From positions 1,922,001-1,986,000 of the forward strand of contig NZ_CP059162.1 of NCBI RefSeq assembly GCF_013466605.1: DNA of 64,000 nucleotides, written 5' to 3'. Shown piece after piece: positions 28,443-37,236 of this stretch (the stretch's first letter is position 1; each line of letters starts with the position of its first letter). The notes below the pieces were generated by a model. It made no database searches. It was not told the DNA's origin and saw nothing but the letters and a program-made list of their open reading frames with translations. The DNA is from Pseudomonas chlororaphis subsp. aurantiaca (lineage in GTDB: Bacteria > Pseudomonadota > Gammaproteobacteria > Pseudomonadales > Pseudomonadaceae). Position numbers and translations under genes: made by a program.

Positions 28443-29228
28443 ATGCTTGTAGATTCCCATTGTCACCTCGATCGCCTCGACCTCGCCGCGCACGACGGCT
28501 CCCTTGACGCCGCCCTGGACGCGGCTCGTCAGCGCGGTGTCGGGCATTTCCTGTGTATTGGCGTCAGTGCCGACAATGCGGCCGACGTCAAAGCCCTGGC
28601 CGAGCGGTATGGCGATGTCGACTGCTCGGTGGGTGTCCATCCCCTGGATGTCCAGCCCGGCGCCGCGCCAGCCCTCGACTGGTTGCTGCAGGAACTGAAC
28701 CATCCGCGGGTGGTGGCCATCGGCGAGACCGGCCTGGATTACCACTACGAACCGGAAGCCGCGCAGTTGCAGCAGGAGTCCTTCCGCCTGCACCTGCAAG
28801 CCGCCCAGCAGACCGGCAAGCCGGTGATCGTCCATACCCGTGGCGCGCGCGCCGATACCCTGACTCTGCTGCGCGAAGCGGCGTTGCCGCAAGCCGGGGT
28901 CCTGCACTGTTTCACCGAAGACTGGGACATGGCCAAGGCCGCGCTGGACCTGGGTTTCTACATTTCCCTGTCCGGGATCGTCACCTTCCGCAATGCCGAT
29001 GCGCTGCGGGACGTGGCGCGCCAGGTGCCGGCCGATCGTTTGCTGGTGGAAACCGATTCGCCGTACCTGGCGCCGATTCCTTATCGCGGCAAGCCCAACC
29101 TGCCGCAGTACGTACGTGAAGTCGCCGAGTTCCTGGCCATGTTGCGGGGGGAGCCCTACGAGCGTTTTGCCGAGCAGACCACCGAGAACTTCAAGCGTCT
29201 GTTCCCGCTGGCGCACGTCAAGGGCTGA
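28443..29228 (+). CDS. tatD: TatD family metal-dependent hydrolase
   Basis: The 261-residue TatD-type metallohydrolase (DNase/exonuclease family) has the metal ligands DSHCHLD (residues 4-10), IGETGLDYHY (about 91-100), IVHTRG (about 128) and LHCFTEDW (about 156). ETDSPYLAPIPYRGKPN is near residue 204. ATG 28443 gives the canonical N-terminus MLVDSHCHLD. An in-frame ATG at 28425 would add six residues. No good ribosome site precedes either, which may reflect the rearranged junction with holB. Confidence 0.93.
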   Translation: MLVDSHCHLDRLDLAAHDGSLDAALDAARQRGVGHFLCIGVSADNAADVKALAERYGDVDCSVGVHPLDVQPGAAPALDWLLQELNHPRVVAIGETGLDYHYEPEAAQLQQESFRLHLQAAQQTGKPVIVHTRGARADTLTLLREAALPQAGVLHCFTEDWDMAKAALDLGFYISLSGIVTFRNADALRDVARQVPADRLLVETDSPYLAPIPYRGKPNLPQYVREVAEFLAMLRGEPYERFAEQTTENFKRLFPLAHVKG

Positions 29229-29237
29229 ATCGCAGGC

Positions 29238-29354
29238 AAAAAAAACCCGGGTTCTGGGGGGGGAATCCGGGTTAAGACCATTAGGAGTAAAACAAAGGCA
29301 CGCCATCCCTTGGTACCTTCATCGGCGCTTCACTTGGGGGAGATGTCACGCCGA
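29238..29354 (-). ncRNA. rgsA: Candidate RgsA (P16) small regulatory RNA
   Basis: Downstream of tatD, on the minus strand, there is a strong intrinsic terminator: AACCCGG, a C-rich loop, CCCGGGTT and eight T (29273-29238). About 90 nt upstream lies a CAATACTT -10-like element (29368-29361), giving a transcript of about 117 nt from near 29354. In P. aeruginosa the RpoS-dependent, Hfq-binding RNA RgsA (P16, about 120 nt) lies next to tatD (PA2958.1), and size, strand logic and neighbour agree. The identity is inferred from synteny and architecture. The loop holds a run of eight C. Confidence 0.72.
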
Positions 29355-29445
29355 CATTTCAAGTATTGATCACTATTGAATTCAGTCCAGTTGGCCTTGC
29401 TCGTTTTTTAAACAAATTTGGAATACGCGCGCTTCGCTTGAGTTC

Positions 29446-30579
29446 TCATTGCCGGGCGATGTCAGCCACAATGGCGAGAGTTTCGTCGATCACGCGCTTT
29501 TCGGTATAGAAATGCGGTGAAAATCTGACTCCGGGGCCACGAGGGATACACGCCACCTGCTGCTGTTGCAGCGCCTCATAAACCACCTGATTATCGATGC
29601 CATCGATACTGAACGAAAAAATTCCGCCGCGTCGGGCAGGGTTGAGCGGGGTGTGCAGGCGTACGCCGGGGATAGCATTCAAGCCGTCCTGAAGCCACTG
29701 GACCCGTTCGGCGATCAAGGTCGCCACGTGCTCCATGCCCACTTCTTCCAATAACGACAGGCTGGCTTCCAGGGCCATGGCGCCGAGCATGTTCGGGCTG
29801 CCGCATTCGAAGCGCCGGGCACTCTTGGCCGGCTCCCATTCGCTGCGGCTGTAATCGCCCATGTGTTCCAGCATGTGCCAGCCGAACTCATGGAGCTTGA
29901 GCTGCACGCGCAGCTCGCTGCGGCAATAGAACACGCCGAGGCCTTCAGGCCCGAGCATCCATTTGTGGCCGTCGGCCATGGCGAAGTCGCATTGATAGGC
30001 CTGGACATCGAAGGGTTGGGCGCCCAGTTGCTGGATGGCGTCGATGCAGAACAGCACGTTCTGTTGTTTGCAGCCGGCGCCCAGGCGTTGCAGGTCCAGG
30101 CGCAGGCCACTGGCGAACTGCACCGCGCTGATCGCCATCAGCCGGGTGCGCGGCCCGCAGGCGGCCAGCAGCGCGCCTTCCGGGTCGTCGCCCTTGAGGC
30201 TGACCTGAAGCACTTCCACGCCCTGGCTGGCCAGGGCTTCCCAGACGATACGGTTGGAGGGGAATTCTTCGTCGCTGATGACGATCTGGTCGCCTTTTTC
30301 CCAGGACAGGCCAAAAGCGACGAATGACAGCGCTTCCGAAGTATTTTTGACCAGCGCGATATCATCCGTTGACGGTGCATTTAGCAGGCGCATCAGGCGT
30401 TCGCGCAGGCGTTGTTCAAGGGCCATCCAGTCCGGATAGTCCCGCGCACCCAGCAAGACGTTCTCTTTGGCGAAGCGCGCCACGGCTTCGGCGGCCCGAT
30501 TCGGCCAGGGGGCGACAGCTGCGTGATTCAAATAACGCAGGCCCGGGGCCTGTACAAATTCATCAAGAAACATAGTCAT
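29446..30579 (-). CDS. Class V aminotransferase-fold PLP enzyme
   Basis: The 377-residue protein is of the aminotransferase class V (NifS/cysteine desulfurase-like) fold. LVKNTSEALSFVAFGL (about residues 75-90) is the PLP phosphate-binding region, and FCIDAIQQLGAQPFDV (about 178-193) holds the Asp pairing with the pyridine nitrogen. ADGHKWMLGPEGLGVFY (about 201-217) carries the Schiff-base Lys. No active-site Cys loop of a desulfurase is evident. Isopenicillin-epimerase-like or selenocysteine-lyase-like names are possible, but the substrate is unknown. ATG 30579 lies 78 nt from the divergent TetR gene. Confidence 0.85.
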   Translation of the reverse strand: MTMFLDEFVQAPGLRYLNHAAVAPWPNRAAEAVARFAKENVLLGARDYPDWMALEQRLRERLMRLLNAPSTDDIALVKNTSEALSFVAFGLSWEKGDQIVISDEEFPSNRIVWEALASQGVEVLQVSLKGDDPEGALLAACGPRTRLMAISAVQFASGLRLDLQRLGAGCKQQNVLFCIDAIQQLGAQPFDVQAYQCDFAMADGHKWMLGPEGLGVFYCRSELRVQLKLHEFGWHMLEHMGDYSRSEWEPAKSARRFECGSPNMLGAMALEASLSLLEEVGMEHVATLIAERVQWLQDGLNAIPGVRLHTPLNPARRGGIFSFSIDGIDNQVVYEALQQQQVACIPRGPGVRFSPHFYTEKRVIDETLAIVADIARQ

Positions 30580-30657
30580 GGTCGGATGATCCGTGCATTT
30601 TGGCGCAATTTAGGCATAATACGCGGCTTCGATTTTGACCCCGACAGACCTTTTCTT

Positions 30658-31296
30658 ATGCAGAAAGAACCTCGTAAGGTCCGTGAGTTTCGTCGCCGCG
30701 AGCAAGAAATTCTCGATACCGCGCTCAAGCTGTTCCTCGATCAAGGTGAAGACAGCGTCACCGTCGAGATGATCGCTGATGCCGTTGGTATCGGCAAAGG
30801 GACCATCTACAAGCACTTCAAGTCCAAGGCGGAGATCTATCTGCGCCTGATGCTCGATTATGAGCGCGACCTGAACGAGCTGCTGCACTCTGCCGATGTC
30901 GACAAGGATAAGGAAGCCCTGTCCCGGGCCTACTTCGAATTCCGCATGCGCGATCCACAGCGTTACCGGCTGTTCGATCGCCTGGAAGAGAAGGTGGTCA
31001 AGGGCAACCAGGTGCCGGAAATGGTCGAGGAGTTGCACAAGATCCGTGCTTCCAACTTCGAACGCCTGACCTTGTTGATCAAGGGCCGCATCAGCGAAGG
31101 CAAGCTCGAAGACGTGCCGCCTTACTTCCACTACTGCGCGGCCTGGGCGCTGGTGCACGGCGCGGTGGCGCTGTACCACTCGCCGTTCTGGAGCAACGTG
31201 CTGGAAGACCAGGAAGGCTTCTTCCAGTTCCTGATGGACATCGGCGTGCGCATGGGCAACAAGCGCAAGCGCGACCCCGATAGCTCCGGCAGCTGA
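30658..31296 (+). CDS. TetR/AcrR family transcriptional regulator
   Basis: The 212-residue regulator has its N-terminal helix-turn-helix at about residues 13-60 (REQEILDTALKLFLDQG, then VEMIADAVGIGKGTIYKHF). The start is ATG 30658 (MQKEPRKVREFRRREQE); a longer frame from 30412 is an artefact overlapping the divergent gene. It matches the TetR gene found downstream of tatD in P. aeruginosa (PA2957 region). The effector and targets are unknown. Position suggests control of the divergent aminotransferase, itself, or RgsA-linked functions, none of which is shown. Confidence 0.9.
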   Translation: MQKEPRKVREFRRREQEILDTALKLFLDQGEDSVTVEMIADAVGIGKGTIYKHFKSKAEIYLRLMLDYERDLNELLHSADVDKDKEALSRAYFEFRMRDPQRYRLFDRLEEKVVKGNQVPEMVEELHKIRASNFERLTLLIKGRISEGKLEDVPPYFHYCAAWALVHGAVALYHSPFWSNVLEDQEGFFQFLMDIGVRMGNKRKRDPDSSGS

Positions 31297-31377
31297 TTCA
31301 TTCAGTCGCCTTATGGCGCCATGATTTCTCTATATGGCGCAGTGTCCCAGGAATATACTCAGGCATGGGACTTGCAA

Positions 31378-31405
31378 AAACCTGATTTTTGAGTCAGGTT
31401 TTGGC
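31378..31405 (+). terminator. Possible terminator after the TetR gene
   Basis: AAAACCTGA-TTTTTGAG-TCAGGTTTT forms a 9-bp stem ending in a T4 run, 82 nt after the TetR stop and 30 nt before moaA. It could also act as an attenuator in the moaA leader. Confidence 0.45.
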
Positions 31406-31435
31406 CGGTTCACTCTTCCTCCGCCGGAGTCATCC

Positions 31436-32404
31436 ATGATCGTTGACCGTCAAGGCAGGCGTTTTCGCAATCTGCGTATCAGCCTGACTTCTGCCTGCAA
31501 CTATGCCTGTACCTACTGCGTGCCCAACGGCAAGCGGCTGGTGGCTGCCCAGGACGAGTTGTCGGCCGAGGCCATGGCGCGCGGCGTGGCCTACCTGATC
31601 GAGGCGGCAGGCATCGAGCGCCTGCGGATCACCGGCGGCGAGCCCCTGGTCAGCCCGAAACTCGAAGCCTTTATGGGCGCGGTGGGGCAAATGGGCTTGG
31701 AAGACATCAGCCTGACCACTAACGGCCAATTGCTCGCACGCAAGCTGCCGCTGCTGGTGGATGCCGGTATCCGGCGCATCAACGTTTCCCTCGACACCCT
31801 GGACGCCTCGGCTTTTCGCGGCATCGCGCGTGGCGGCGACCTGGCAACCGTGCTTGACGGCGTGGACCAGGCTCGCGCGGCGGGCATGAAAATCAAGGTC
31901 AACATGGTGCCGCTGCGCGGGCAGAACCTGGACCAGGTGATGCCGCTGCTCGACTACTGCCTGGAGCGTGGTTATGAACTGCGCTTTATCGAGCTGATGC
32001 GCATGGGCCACCTGGCCAGTGATTCCAATGCCTTCCTGCAGCAGTTCGTCAGCCTGCAACAGTTGCTGAGCCTGATCGGTGAACGCTACGAATACCTGCA
32101 GGCCGATGCCCCGGTGGATGCCACGGCCGTGCGTTATGAAATTCCGGGGCTGGGCCACTTCGGCGTAATTGCCAACGAAAGCGTGCCGTTCTGCCGGACC
32201 TGCTCGCGCCTGCGGTTGTCGTCCACCGGCTGGCTGCACGGTTGCCTGTCGTCGAGCAACCGGCATTATGTCGGCGACCTGCTGGACAAGCCGCGCCATC
32301 AAGCCTTGCCGGCCTTGCAGCGCCTGCTGGTCAAGGCCTTGGGCGACAAGCAGGATGTGGCGTTCTCCGGTGGGGCGACGGTGATGAAAATCATCGGCGG
32401 CTAA
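31436..32404 (+). CDS. moaA: GTP 3',8-cyclase MoaA
   Basis: MoaA is the radical SAM enzyme that converts GTP to 3',8-cyclo-GTP, the first step of molybdenum cofactor synthesis. It is 322 residues. The SAM cluster motif CNYACTYC is at about residues 21-28. The second [4Fe-4S] site is in FCRTCSRLRLSSTG...C (about 252-270), and the protein ends in the conserved Gly-Gly (VMKIIGG). ATG 31436 (MIVDRQGRRFRNLRISLT) follows GCCGGAG. It stands alone without moaB-moaE. It could supply cofactor for the hydroxylase at 7.6-12 kb. Confidence 0.93.
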   Translation: MIVDRQGRRFRNLRISLTSACNYACTYCVPNGKRLVAAQDELSAEAMARGVAYLIEAAGIERLRITGGEPLVSPKLEAFMGAVGQMGLEDISLTTNGQLLARKLPLLVDAGIRRINVSLDTLDASAFRGIARGGDLATVLDGVDQARAAGMKIKVNMVPLRGQNLDQVMPLLDYCLERGYELRFIELMRMGHLASDSNAFLQQFVSLQQLLSLIGERYEYLQADAPVDATAVRYEIPGLGHFGVIANESVPFCRTCSRLRLSSTGWLHGCLSSSNRHYVGDLLDKPRHQALPALQRLLVKALGDKQDVAFSGGATVMKIIGG

Positions 32405-32430
32405 ACCCCATCTCCCTGATCCCCGTCCTC

Positions 32431-32566
32431 TGTAGCCGCTGCCGCAGGCTGCGATCGAGGGCGCAGTCCTCGCCAATCCAGACGACCCATTTCTCTCCAG
32501 CCAATAGCCTTCACCGGGTTTGTGGCTGCTGCGCAGCCATTCGCAGCCTGCGGCAGCGGCTGCAGG
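32431..32566. repeat. REPIN-like inverted pair of REP sequences
   Basis: Two 24-nt copies in opposite orientation lie at 32431-32454 and 32541-32564. They differ at one base and contain GCCGCTGCCGCAGGCTGCGA. They bracket an 86-nt spacer between moaA and the DUF4823 gene. This is the type of Pseudomonas REP found as REPIN doublets. Confidence 0.85.
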
Positions 32567-32639
32567 CACCTGAGCTGGCGCGGAAGCTGCATCTCGTGGC
32601 CATTCGCCGGTTTTCCGTCACCGGCTTCTGGAGGGAAGG

Positions 32640-33242
32640 ATGCGTAGCCTGGTTTTGCTGCTGGCTTTTTTGGGGCTCGGCGGCTGCATGAATGTCAGCG
32701 ATATGGGTGAGGGTGTTCGCTATCACATGGGCGATGCGGGTTTCCTCGATCACAGTAATACCCAGCGCTCCAACTCGTTCCGCGTTCAACCGGACTCGTT
32801 CATTTTCATCGCCCAGGGCGCCTTTGCGCCGCCGGGCAGCGCCTACCCGCGCCCCAACGTGGTGGCCGAGGAAGCCTTCAAGGGCTTTATCGAATACTTC
32901 CCCATGGTTCGCCGCGCCCGGGCGCCGGAAGGCCTGGACCAGGCCATGGCCGAGGCCCGTGAGGTGGGTGCGCATTACCTGCTGTACACCCGTTTCGCCA
33001 AGGCCGACGACCGTATCGGCAACTCCGATGAATGGTTCGACCAGCAAGCCGTGGATCGTCTGGGGATCGACAACGGCGTGATTCAGATCATGCTGATCGA
33101 GACCAGTACCCAGTATCTGATCGACACCGCGCGGATTCGCAGTCGTGGCGGTTTACTGACGTTCCACGACAACAAGCCGGAAGACCTGCTTGGCCCGCCG
33201 CTCGAACAATACGCCCGCAGCCTGTTAGGCTTGAGCGATTAA
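32640..33242 (+). CDS. DUF4823 family lipoprotein
   Basis: The 200-residue protein has a lipoprotein signal MRSLVLLLAFLGLGGC (lipobox LGGC, Cys 16), so the mature form is lipid-anchored in the envelope. The body, with NSFRVQPDSFIFIAQGAFA and HYLLYTRFAKADDRIGNSDEW, resembles DUF4823 proteins. Their function is unknown; the fold in such families often handles small-molecule or peptidoglycan-proximal roles, which is only a guess. A GGAAGGA site precedes ATG 32640. It is followed after 21 nt by the DUF1285 gene. Confidence 0.82.
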   Translation: MRSLVLLLAFLGLGGCMNVSDMGEGVRYHMGDAGFLDHSNTQRSNSFRVQPDSFIFIAQGAFAPPGSAYPRPNVVAEEAFKGFIEYFPMVRRARAPEGLDQAMAEAREVGAHYLLYTRFAKADDRIGNSDEWFDQQAVDRLGIDNGVIQIMLIETSTQYLIDTARIRSRGGLLTFHDNKPEDLLGPPLEQYARSLLGLSD

Positions 33243-33263
33243 GCCAAGCACGAGGAAAGCAGC

Positions 33264-33827
33264 ATGAGTGGTCCGGGCAAAGCCAACGATCTGTTGGCGC
33301 AGATTCCCAAGGCGGAGAAGGGCTTGCCGCCGGTCCACCTGTGGAATCCCGACTTCTGCGGCGATATCGACATGCGTATCGCCCGCGACGGCACCTGGTA
33401 CTACCTGGGTACCCCCATTGGCCGCAAACCCATGGTCAAGCTGTTCTCCACCATCATTCGCCGCGATGGCGACGACTATTTCCTGATCACCCCGGTGGAA
33501 AAGGTCGGCATCAAGGTCGATGACGCGCCTTTTGTTGCCGTCACCCTGGAGGTCGAAGGCGAGGGCGAGGAGCTGGTCCTGCGCTTTACCACCAATGTCG
33601 ACGAGCAGGTCAGCGCTGGCAGCGAACACCCGCTGCGGGTGGTGATCGACCCGCAGACCCAGGAGCCGGCGCCTTACATTCACGTGCGCAGCAACCTGGA
33701 AGCACTGGTGCACCGCAACGTGTTCTACCAATTGGTGGAGCTGGCGGTGAGCCGTCCGATCGACGGTCAGAACTGGCTGGGCGTCTGGAGCGGCGGGGTG
33801 TTCTTCCCGATCGGCCTGGAGCCCTGA
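33264..33827 (+). CDS. DUF1285 domain protein
   Basis: The 187-residue protein carries [20 protein letters not shown] and [20 protein letters not shown] near the N-terminus, characteristic of DUF1285, a family of cytoplasmic proteins without assigned function. There is no signal peptide. It is 21 nt downstream of the DUF4823 lipoprotein gene with GAGGAAAG before ATG 33264, so they are probably co-transcribed. Confidence 0.85.
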   Translation: MSGPGKANDLLAQIPKAEKGLPPVHLWNPDFCGDIDMRIARDGTWYYLGTPIGRKPMVKLFSTIIRRDGDDYFLITPVEKVGIKVDDAPFVAVTLEVEGEGEELVLRFTTNVDEQVSAGSEHPLRVVIDPQTQEPAPYIHVRSNLEALVHRNVFYQLVELAVSRPIDGQNWLGVWSGGVFFPIGLEP

Positions 33828-33895
33828 GCTCCGAAATACCTTGTTTCCCGAATAAATATCTTGCGACGAAGATCCCGTTTCGGGTATCAATTTGT

Positions 33896-33911
33896 ACATG
33901 ATTAGACATGT
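33896..33911. promoter_or_regulatory. Possible autoregulatory operator over the GntR start
   Basis: ACATG-6 nt-CATGT is an inverted repeat overlapping the ATG at 33898. A second small repeat, CCCG-TTT-CGGG, lies just upstream at 33874-33884. Either could be the binding site of the GntR protein. Confidence 0.35.
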
Positions 33912-34611
33912 TCGATTTGACAAGAAAAAACGCGTGGTCGATGAGCTGATCCGACGCATCGAAAGCGGCCTCATGGAGGACGGTTTCCTGCTGCCGGGCG
34001 AGCATCAGTTGGCCCAGGAATTCTCGGTGAGTCGTGGCACCCTGCGTGAGGCCCTGGCCGAACTCAAACGCCGCAACTACATCGCCACCCAGAGCGGGGT
34101 CGGCTCCATCGTCACCTTTGACGGAGTGGTGCTGGACCAGCAAAACGGCTGGGCCCAGGCCCTGGCGGACAGCGGGGCGCTGATCAACACCGAGGTGCTG
34201 CGCCTGGAAGCGGTGCAGCGTCCGGACCTGCTCAGCCGCTTCGGCACCGACCAGTTCATCGCCCTGGACCGGCGCCGGCGCTCTACCGACGGCACCGTGG
34301 TTTCCCTTGAACGTTCCCTGATGCCCGCCACCGGAGCCCTGGAAAGCCTGCCGCGAGTAGGGCTGATCGATGATTCCCTGACCATTACCCTGGCCGCCTA
34401 CGGCTACATCGGCGAGCGTGGCGATCAATGGATCGGCGCCGAGCCACTGGGTGAAGAAGAGGCACGACTGCTGGGACGTCCGGCCGGCAGTGTGTTTCTC
34501 AAGGCCCTGCGGACCACCTATGACCGCCGCGGGCGTTTCATGGAACAGGTGGAAAGTTTTCTCGACCCGCTGCACTTTCGCCTGCACCTGGAATTCGGAG
34601 CGCAGAAATGA
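33898..34611 (+). CDS. GntR family regulator (HutC/UTRA type)
   Basis: The 237-residue regulator has an N-terminal winged helix (about residues 8-75; LLPGEHQLAQEFSVSRGTLR and EALAELKRRNYI) and a C-terminal UTRA effector domain ending in MEQVESFLDPLHFRLH. ATG 33898 (MIRHVRFDKKKRVVDEL) is used. It is the first gene of a four-gene operon: its stop overlaps the ADP-ribosylglycohydrolase ATG. It is analogous to E. coli YegW, next to yegTUV. The effector is probably a nucleoside- or ribose-like compound, which is inference from the neighbours. Confidence 0.88.
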   Translation: MIRHVRFDKKKRVVDELIRRIESGLMEDGFLLPGEHQLAQEFSVSRGTLREALAELKRRNYIATQSGVGSIVTFDGVVLDQQNGWAQALADSGALINTEVLRLEAVQRPDLLSRFGTDQFIALDRRRRSTDGTVVSLERSLMPATGALESLPRVGLIDDSLTITLAAYGYIGERGDQWIGAEPLGEEEARLLGRPAGSVFLKALRTTYDRRGRFMEQVESFLDPLHFRLHLEFGAQK

Positions 34612-35606
34612 TCCCGCTGGATCGCGCTCTGGGCGCCTTTTACGGGTTGGCCCTGGGTGATGCCCTGGGCATGCCGACCCAATCCTTGAGCCGGCAGCAG
34701 ATCAAGCAGGGTTTCGGTGCCATCCACAGCCTGGAAGACGCCGGTCCCGATCAACCGATTGCCGCCAACATGCCCAAGGGCTCGATCACCGACGACACCG
34801 AGCAGGCGATCCTGGTCGGCGACCTGCTGGTCGCGGGCAAGGGCCGGATCGAACCGGCGGCGCTGGCCCACAGCCTGATCGAGTGGGAAGCGGCGATGCA
34901 GGCCAAGGGCTCCCAGGACCTGCTGGGCCCTTCGACCAAACGCGCGATCGAGATGATCCTCGCCGGGCATACCGCGGAAGAGGCCGGGCGTTACGGCACC
35001 ACCAACGGCGCGGCGATGCGCATCACCCCGGTGGGTATCGCGGCGAATGTCGACGATGCCCAGGGCTTTATCCGCGCGGTGGTAGAGGCCTGCCAGGTCA
35101 CCCATAACACCACGCTGGGCATCTCCAGCGCGGCGGCGGTGGCGGCGGTGGTATCCGCCGGGATCAATGGCGTGCCGCTGGGCGACGCCTTGCAGATCGG
35201 CGTGCAGATCGCCCAGGAGGCGGAGCGGCATGGCCACTGGGTGGCCGGCGGCCGTATCGCTACGCGCATCAGTTGGGCGCGCACCCTCAGTGTCGAAAGC
35301 GACAAGGCGCTGCTGGCCGATCTGCTGTACGACCTGATCGGTACTTCCGTCGCTTCCCAGGAATCGGTGGTGGTCTCCTTCGCCCTGGCGCATCAGGTGG
35401 CCATCGGTGAGTTGCAAGCGTTCGAGGCGCTGTGCATGGCCGCCAGCCTGGGGGGCGACACCGATACCATTGCCGCGATCCTCGGCGCGATGCTCGGTGC
35501 CTGCCAGGGGATGGAGTGCTGGCCGGCCGCCTTGATCGAGCAGATCAAGCAGGTCAACGACCTGGATCTCGAACCGCTGGTGCAGGGGCTGCTGGCCTTG
35601 CGTTAA
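34608..35606 (+). CDS. ADP-ribosylglycohydrolase family protein
   Basis: The 332-residue protein is of the DraG/ARH fold. Motifs are GLALGDALGMPTQS (residues about 12-25), SITDDTEQAIL (about 60-70) with the TDDT metal ligands, TNGAAMRITPVGI (about 132-144), and GGDTDTIAAILGAMLGA (about 283-299) with the second metal-binding motif. The metal-ligand motifs look intact. It is coupled by a 4-nt overlap to the GntR regulator, with permease and kinase genes downstream, so a small-molecule N- or O-glycoside is likelier than ADP-ribosylated protein as substrate. It corresponds to YegU in E. coli. Confidence 0.9.
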   Translation: MIPLDRALGAFYGLALGDALGMPTQSLSRQQIKQGFGAIHSLEDAGPDQPIAANMPKGSITDDTEQAILVGDLLVAGKGRIEPAALAHSLIEWEAAMQAKGSQDLLGPSTKRAIEMILAGHTAEEAGRYGTTNGAAMRITPVGIAANVDDAQGFIRAVVEACQVTHNTTLGISSAAAVAAVVSAGINGVPLGDALQIGVQIAQEAERHGHWVAGGRIATRISWARTLSVESDKALLADLLYDLIGTSVASQESVVVSFALAHQVAIGELQAFEALCMAASLGGDTDTIAAILGAMLGACQGMECWPAALIEQIKQVNDLDLEPLVQGLLALR

Positions 35607-35769
35607 GGGCCGCGAGGCTGCATGACCAAGGCTCCCACCCCCTGTGCGCGAGCCGTCGTCGCTGAGGCCTATTTGCCATGGATAGCAGGAATACGGCGAG
35701 GAATGCCGGGACGTCTGATCGACTTCCGAAATTGCCGACAATCACAACAAAGGCAACAGGAGTGTTTTC

Positions 35770-37236
35770 ATGAGTGCATCGAACCCCGGGCAAAGTGCCG
35801 GGCAGCTGGAAACCCGCGGCATCGAGCCGGTGCCGGAAGGCGAGTGCAACGGCCATCCGCTGCAACTGTTCTGGGTCTGGTTCGCCGCCAACATCAGCAT
35901 CCTCGGCTTGCCGCTGGGCGCGACCCTGGTGGCTTTTCGCGGCCTGTCGATCGGGCAGGCGATCATCGTCGCCATCCTCGGCGCCGCCGGTTCGTTCGCG
36001 GTGGTGGGGATCATCTCCATTGCCGGGCGTCGTGGGCGGGCGCCGAGCCTGACGCTGTCGCGGGCGATCTTTGGCGTGCGCGGCAATATCGGCCCGACCC
36101 TGGTGTCGCTGATGTCGCGCCTGGGCTGGGAAACCGTCAACACCACCACCGCCGCCTTCGTCCTGCTGTCGCTGTGTTCGATCCTGTTCGGCTCGCCAGT
36201 GGAGGCCAAAAGCGCGCCACTGCTGACCCTGCTGTTCATCGGCATTTTCGTGCTGCTGACCCTGGCCGTCTCCGGCCTCGGCCACGCGACCCTCTTGGTA
36301 ATCCAGAAGTGGGCCACCTATGTGTTCGGCGCGCTGAACCTGCTGGTGGGTGGCTTCCTCTGCGCCACCATCGACTGGAGCGCGGTGTTCAACGCCACCC
36401 CGGCGCCGTTGAGCGCGATGATCATCGGCGTCGGCACCATGGCCGCGGGCACCGGTATCGGTTGGGCCAATGCCGGCGCCGACATGTCGCGGTATCAGCA
36501 CCGCAGCGTCAAGGCCGCGCGCCTGGTGGCGTCGGCGGCCTTCGGCGCCGGCATTCCGCTGGTGCTGTTGATTACCCTGGGCGGCCTGCTGTCGGTGGGC
36601 AACGACGACCTGGCCTCGGCCACCGATCCGATCGTGGCGATTCGCGACATGCTGCCGACCTGGATGGCGGTGCCGTACCTGATCACCGCTTTCGGCGGCC
36701 TGCTGCTGTCGAACAACCTGTCGGTGTACTCGGCCGGCCTGACCACCCTGACCCTGGGGCTCAAAGTCAAGCGGGTGTATGCGGTGGTGGTGGACATCGT
36801 GGCGATCTTCGCCGGCTCCATCTACTTCATGCTGATCGCCGAGAGCTTCTACGGGCCGTTCATTACCTTCATTTCGCTGCTGGCGGTGCCCATCACCGCC
36901 TGGGTCGGGATCTTCGTGGTCGACCTGATCCACCGTCACTACTACAGCCCCAAGGACCTGCTGGACGTCACCCCGAGCAGCGCCTACTGGTATCGCGGCG
37001 GGGTCGAATGGCGGGCCTTCGGCGCCTGGGCGCTGGCCATAGTGCTGGGTTTCAGCTTCACCACCATCGGCACCACGGCCGAGAACGTCTGGTTCGCCGG
37101 GCCGCTGGCCGATTCCTGGCTGGGCCATAACGGCCTGGGCTGGATCGTCACCTTCCTGGTGGCCGGCGGCGTGTATGCCGTGCTGGGCGGGGCCAGGGAC
37201 CGCCGCGCTGCCTTTGTCGAGAATGCCAATGCCTAG
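35770..37236 (+). CDS. NCS1 family purine-cytosine permease-like transporter
   Basis: The 488-residue membrane protein has about 12 hydrophobic segments, beginning WVWFAANISILGLPLGATLV. AGTGIGWANAGADMSRYQHR (about residues 220-239) is typical of cytosine/purine permeases of the NCS1 family. It is preceded by ACAGGAGT. These carriers import nucleobases, nucleosides, hydantoins or thiamine precursors by cation symport. In this operon it replaces the MFS carrier YegT of E. coli, and it presumably imports the compound handled by the glycohydrolase and kinase. Confidence 0.88.
   Translation: MSASNPGQSAGQLETRGIEPVPEGECNGHPLQLFWVWFAANISILGLPLGATLVAFRGLSIGQAIIVAILGAAGSFAVVGIISIAGRRGRAPSLTLSRAIFGVRGNIGPTLVSLMSRLGWETVNTTTAAFVLLSLCSILFGSPVEAKSAPLLTLLFIGIFVLLTLAVSGLGHATLLVIQKWATYVFGALNLLVGGFLCATIDWSAVFNATPAPLSAMIIGVGTMAAGTGIGWANAGADMSRYQHRSVKAARLVASAAFGAGIPLVLLITLGGLLSVGNDDLASATDPIVAIRDMLPTWMAVPYLITAFGGLLLSNNLSVYSAGLTTLTLGLKVKRVYAVVVDIVAIFAGSIYFMLIAESFYGPFITFISLLAVPITAWVGIFVVDLIHRHYYSPKDLLDVTPSSAYWYRGGVEWRAFGAWALAIVLGFSFTTIGTTAENVWFAGPLADSWLGHNGLGWIVTFLVAGGVYAVLGGARDRRAAFVENANA

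Noticed and set aside
30412-30657. N-terminal extension of the TetR gene by 82 codons.
   Set aside because: It overlaps the divergent aminotransferase gene and the TetR family N-terminus fits ATG 30658.
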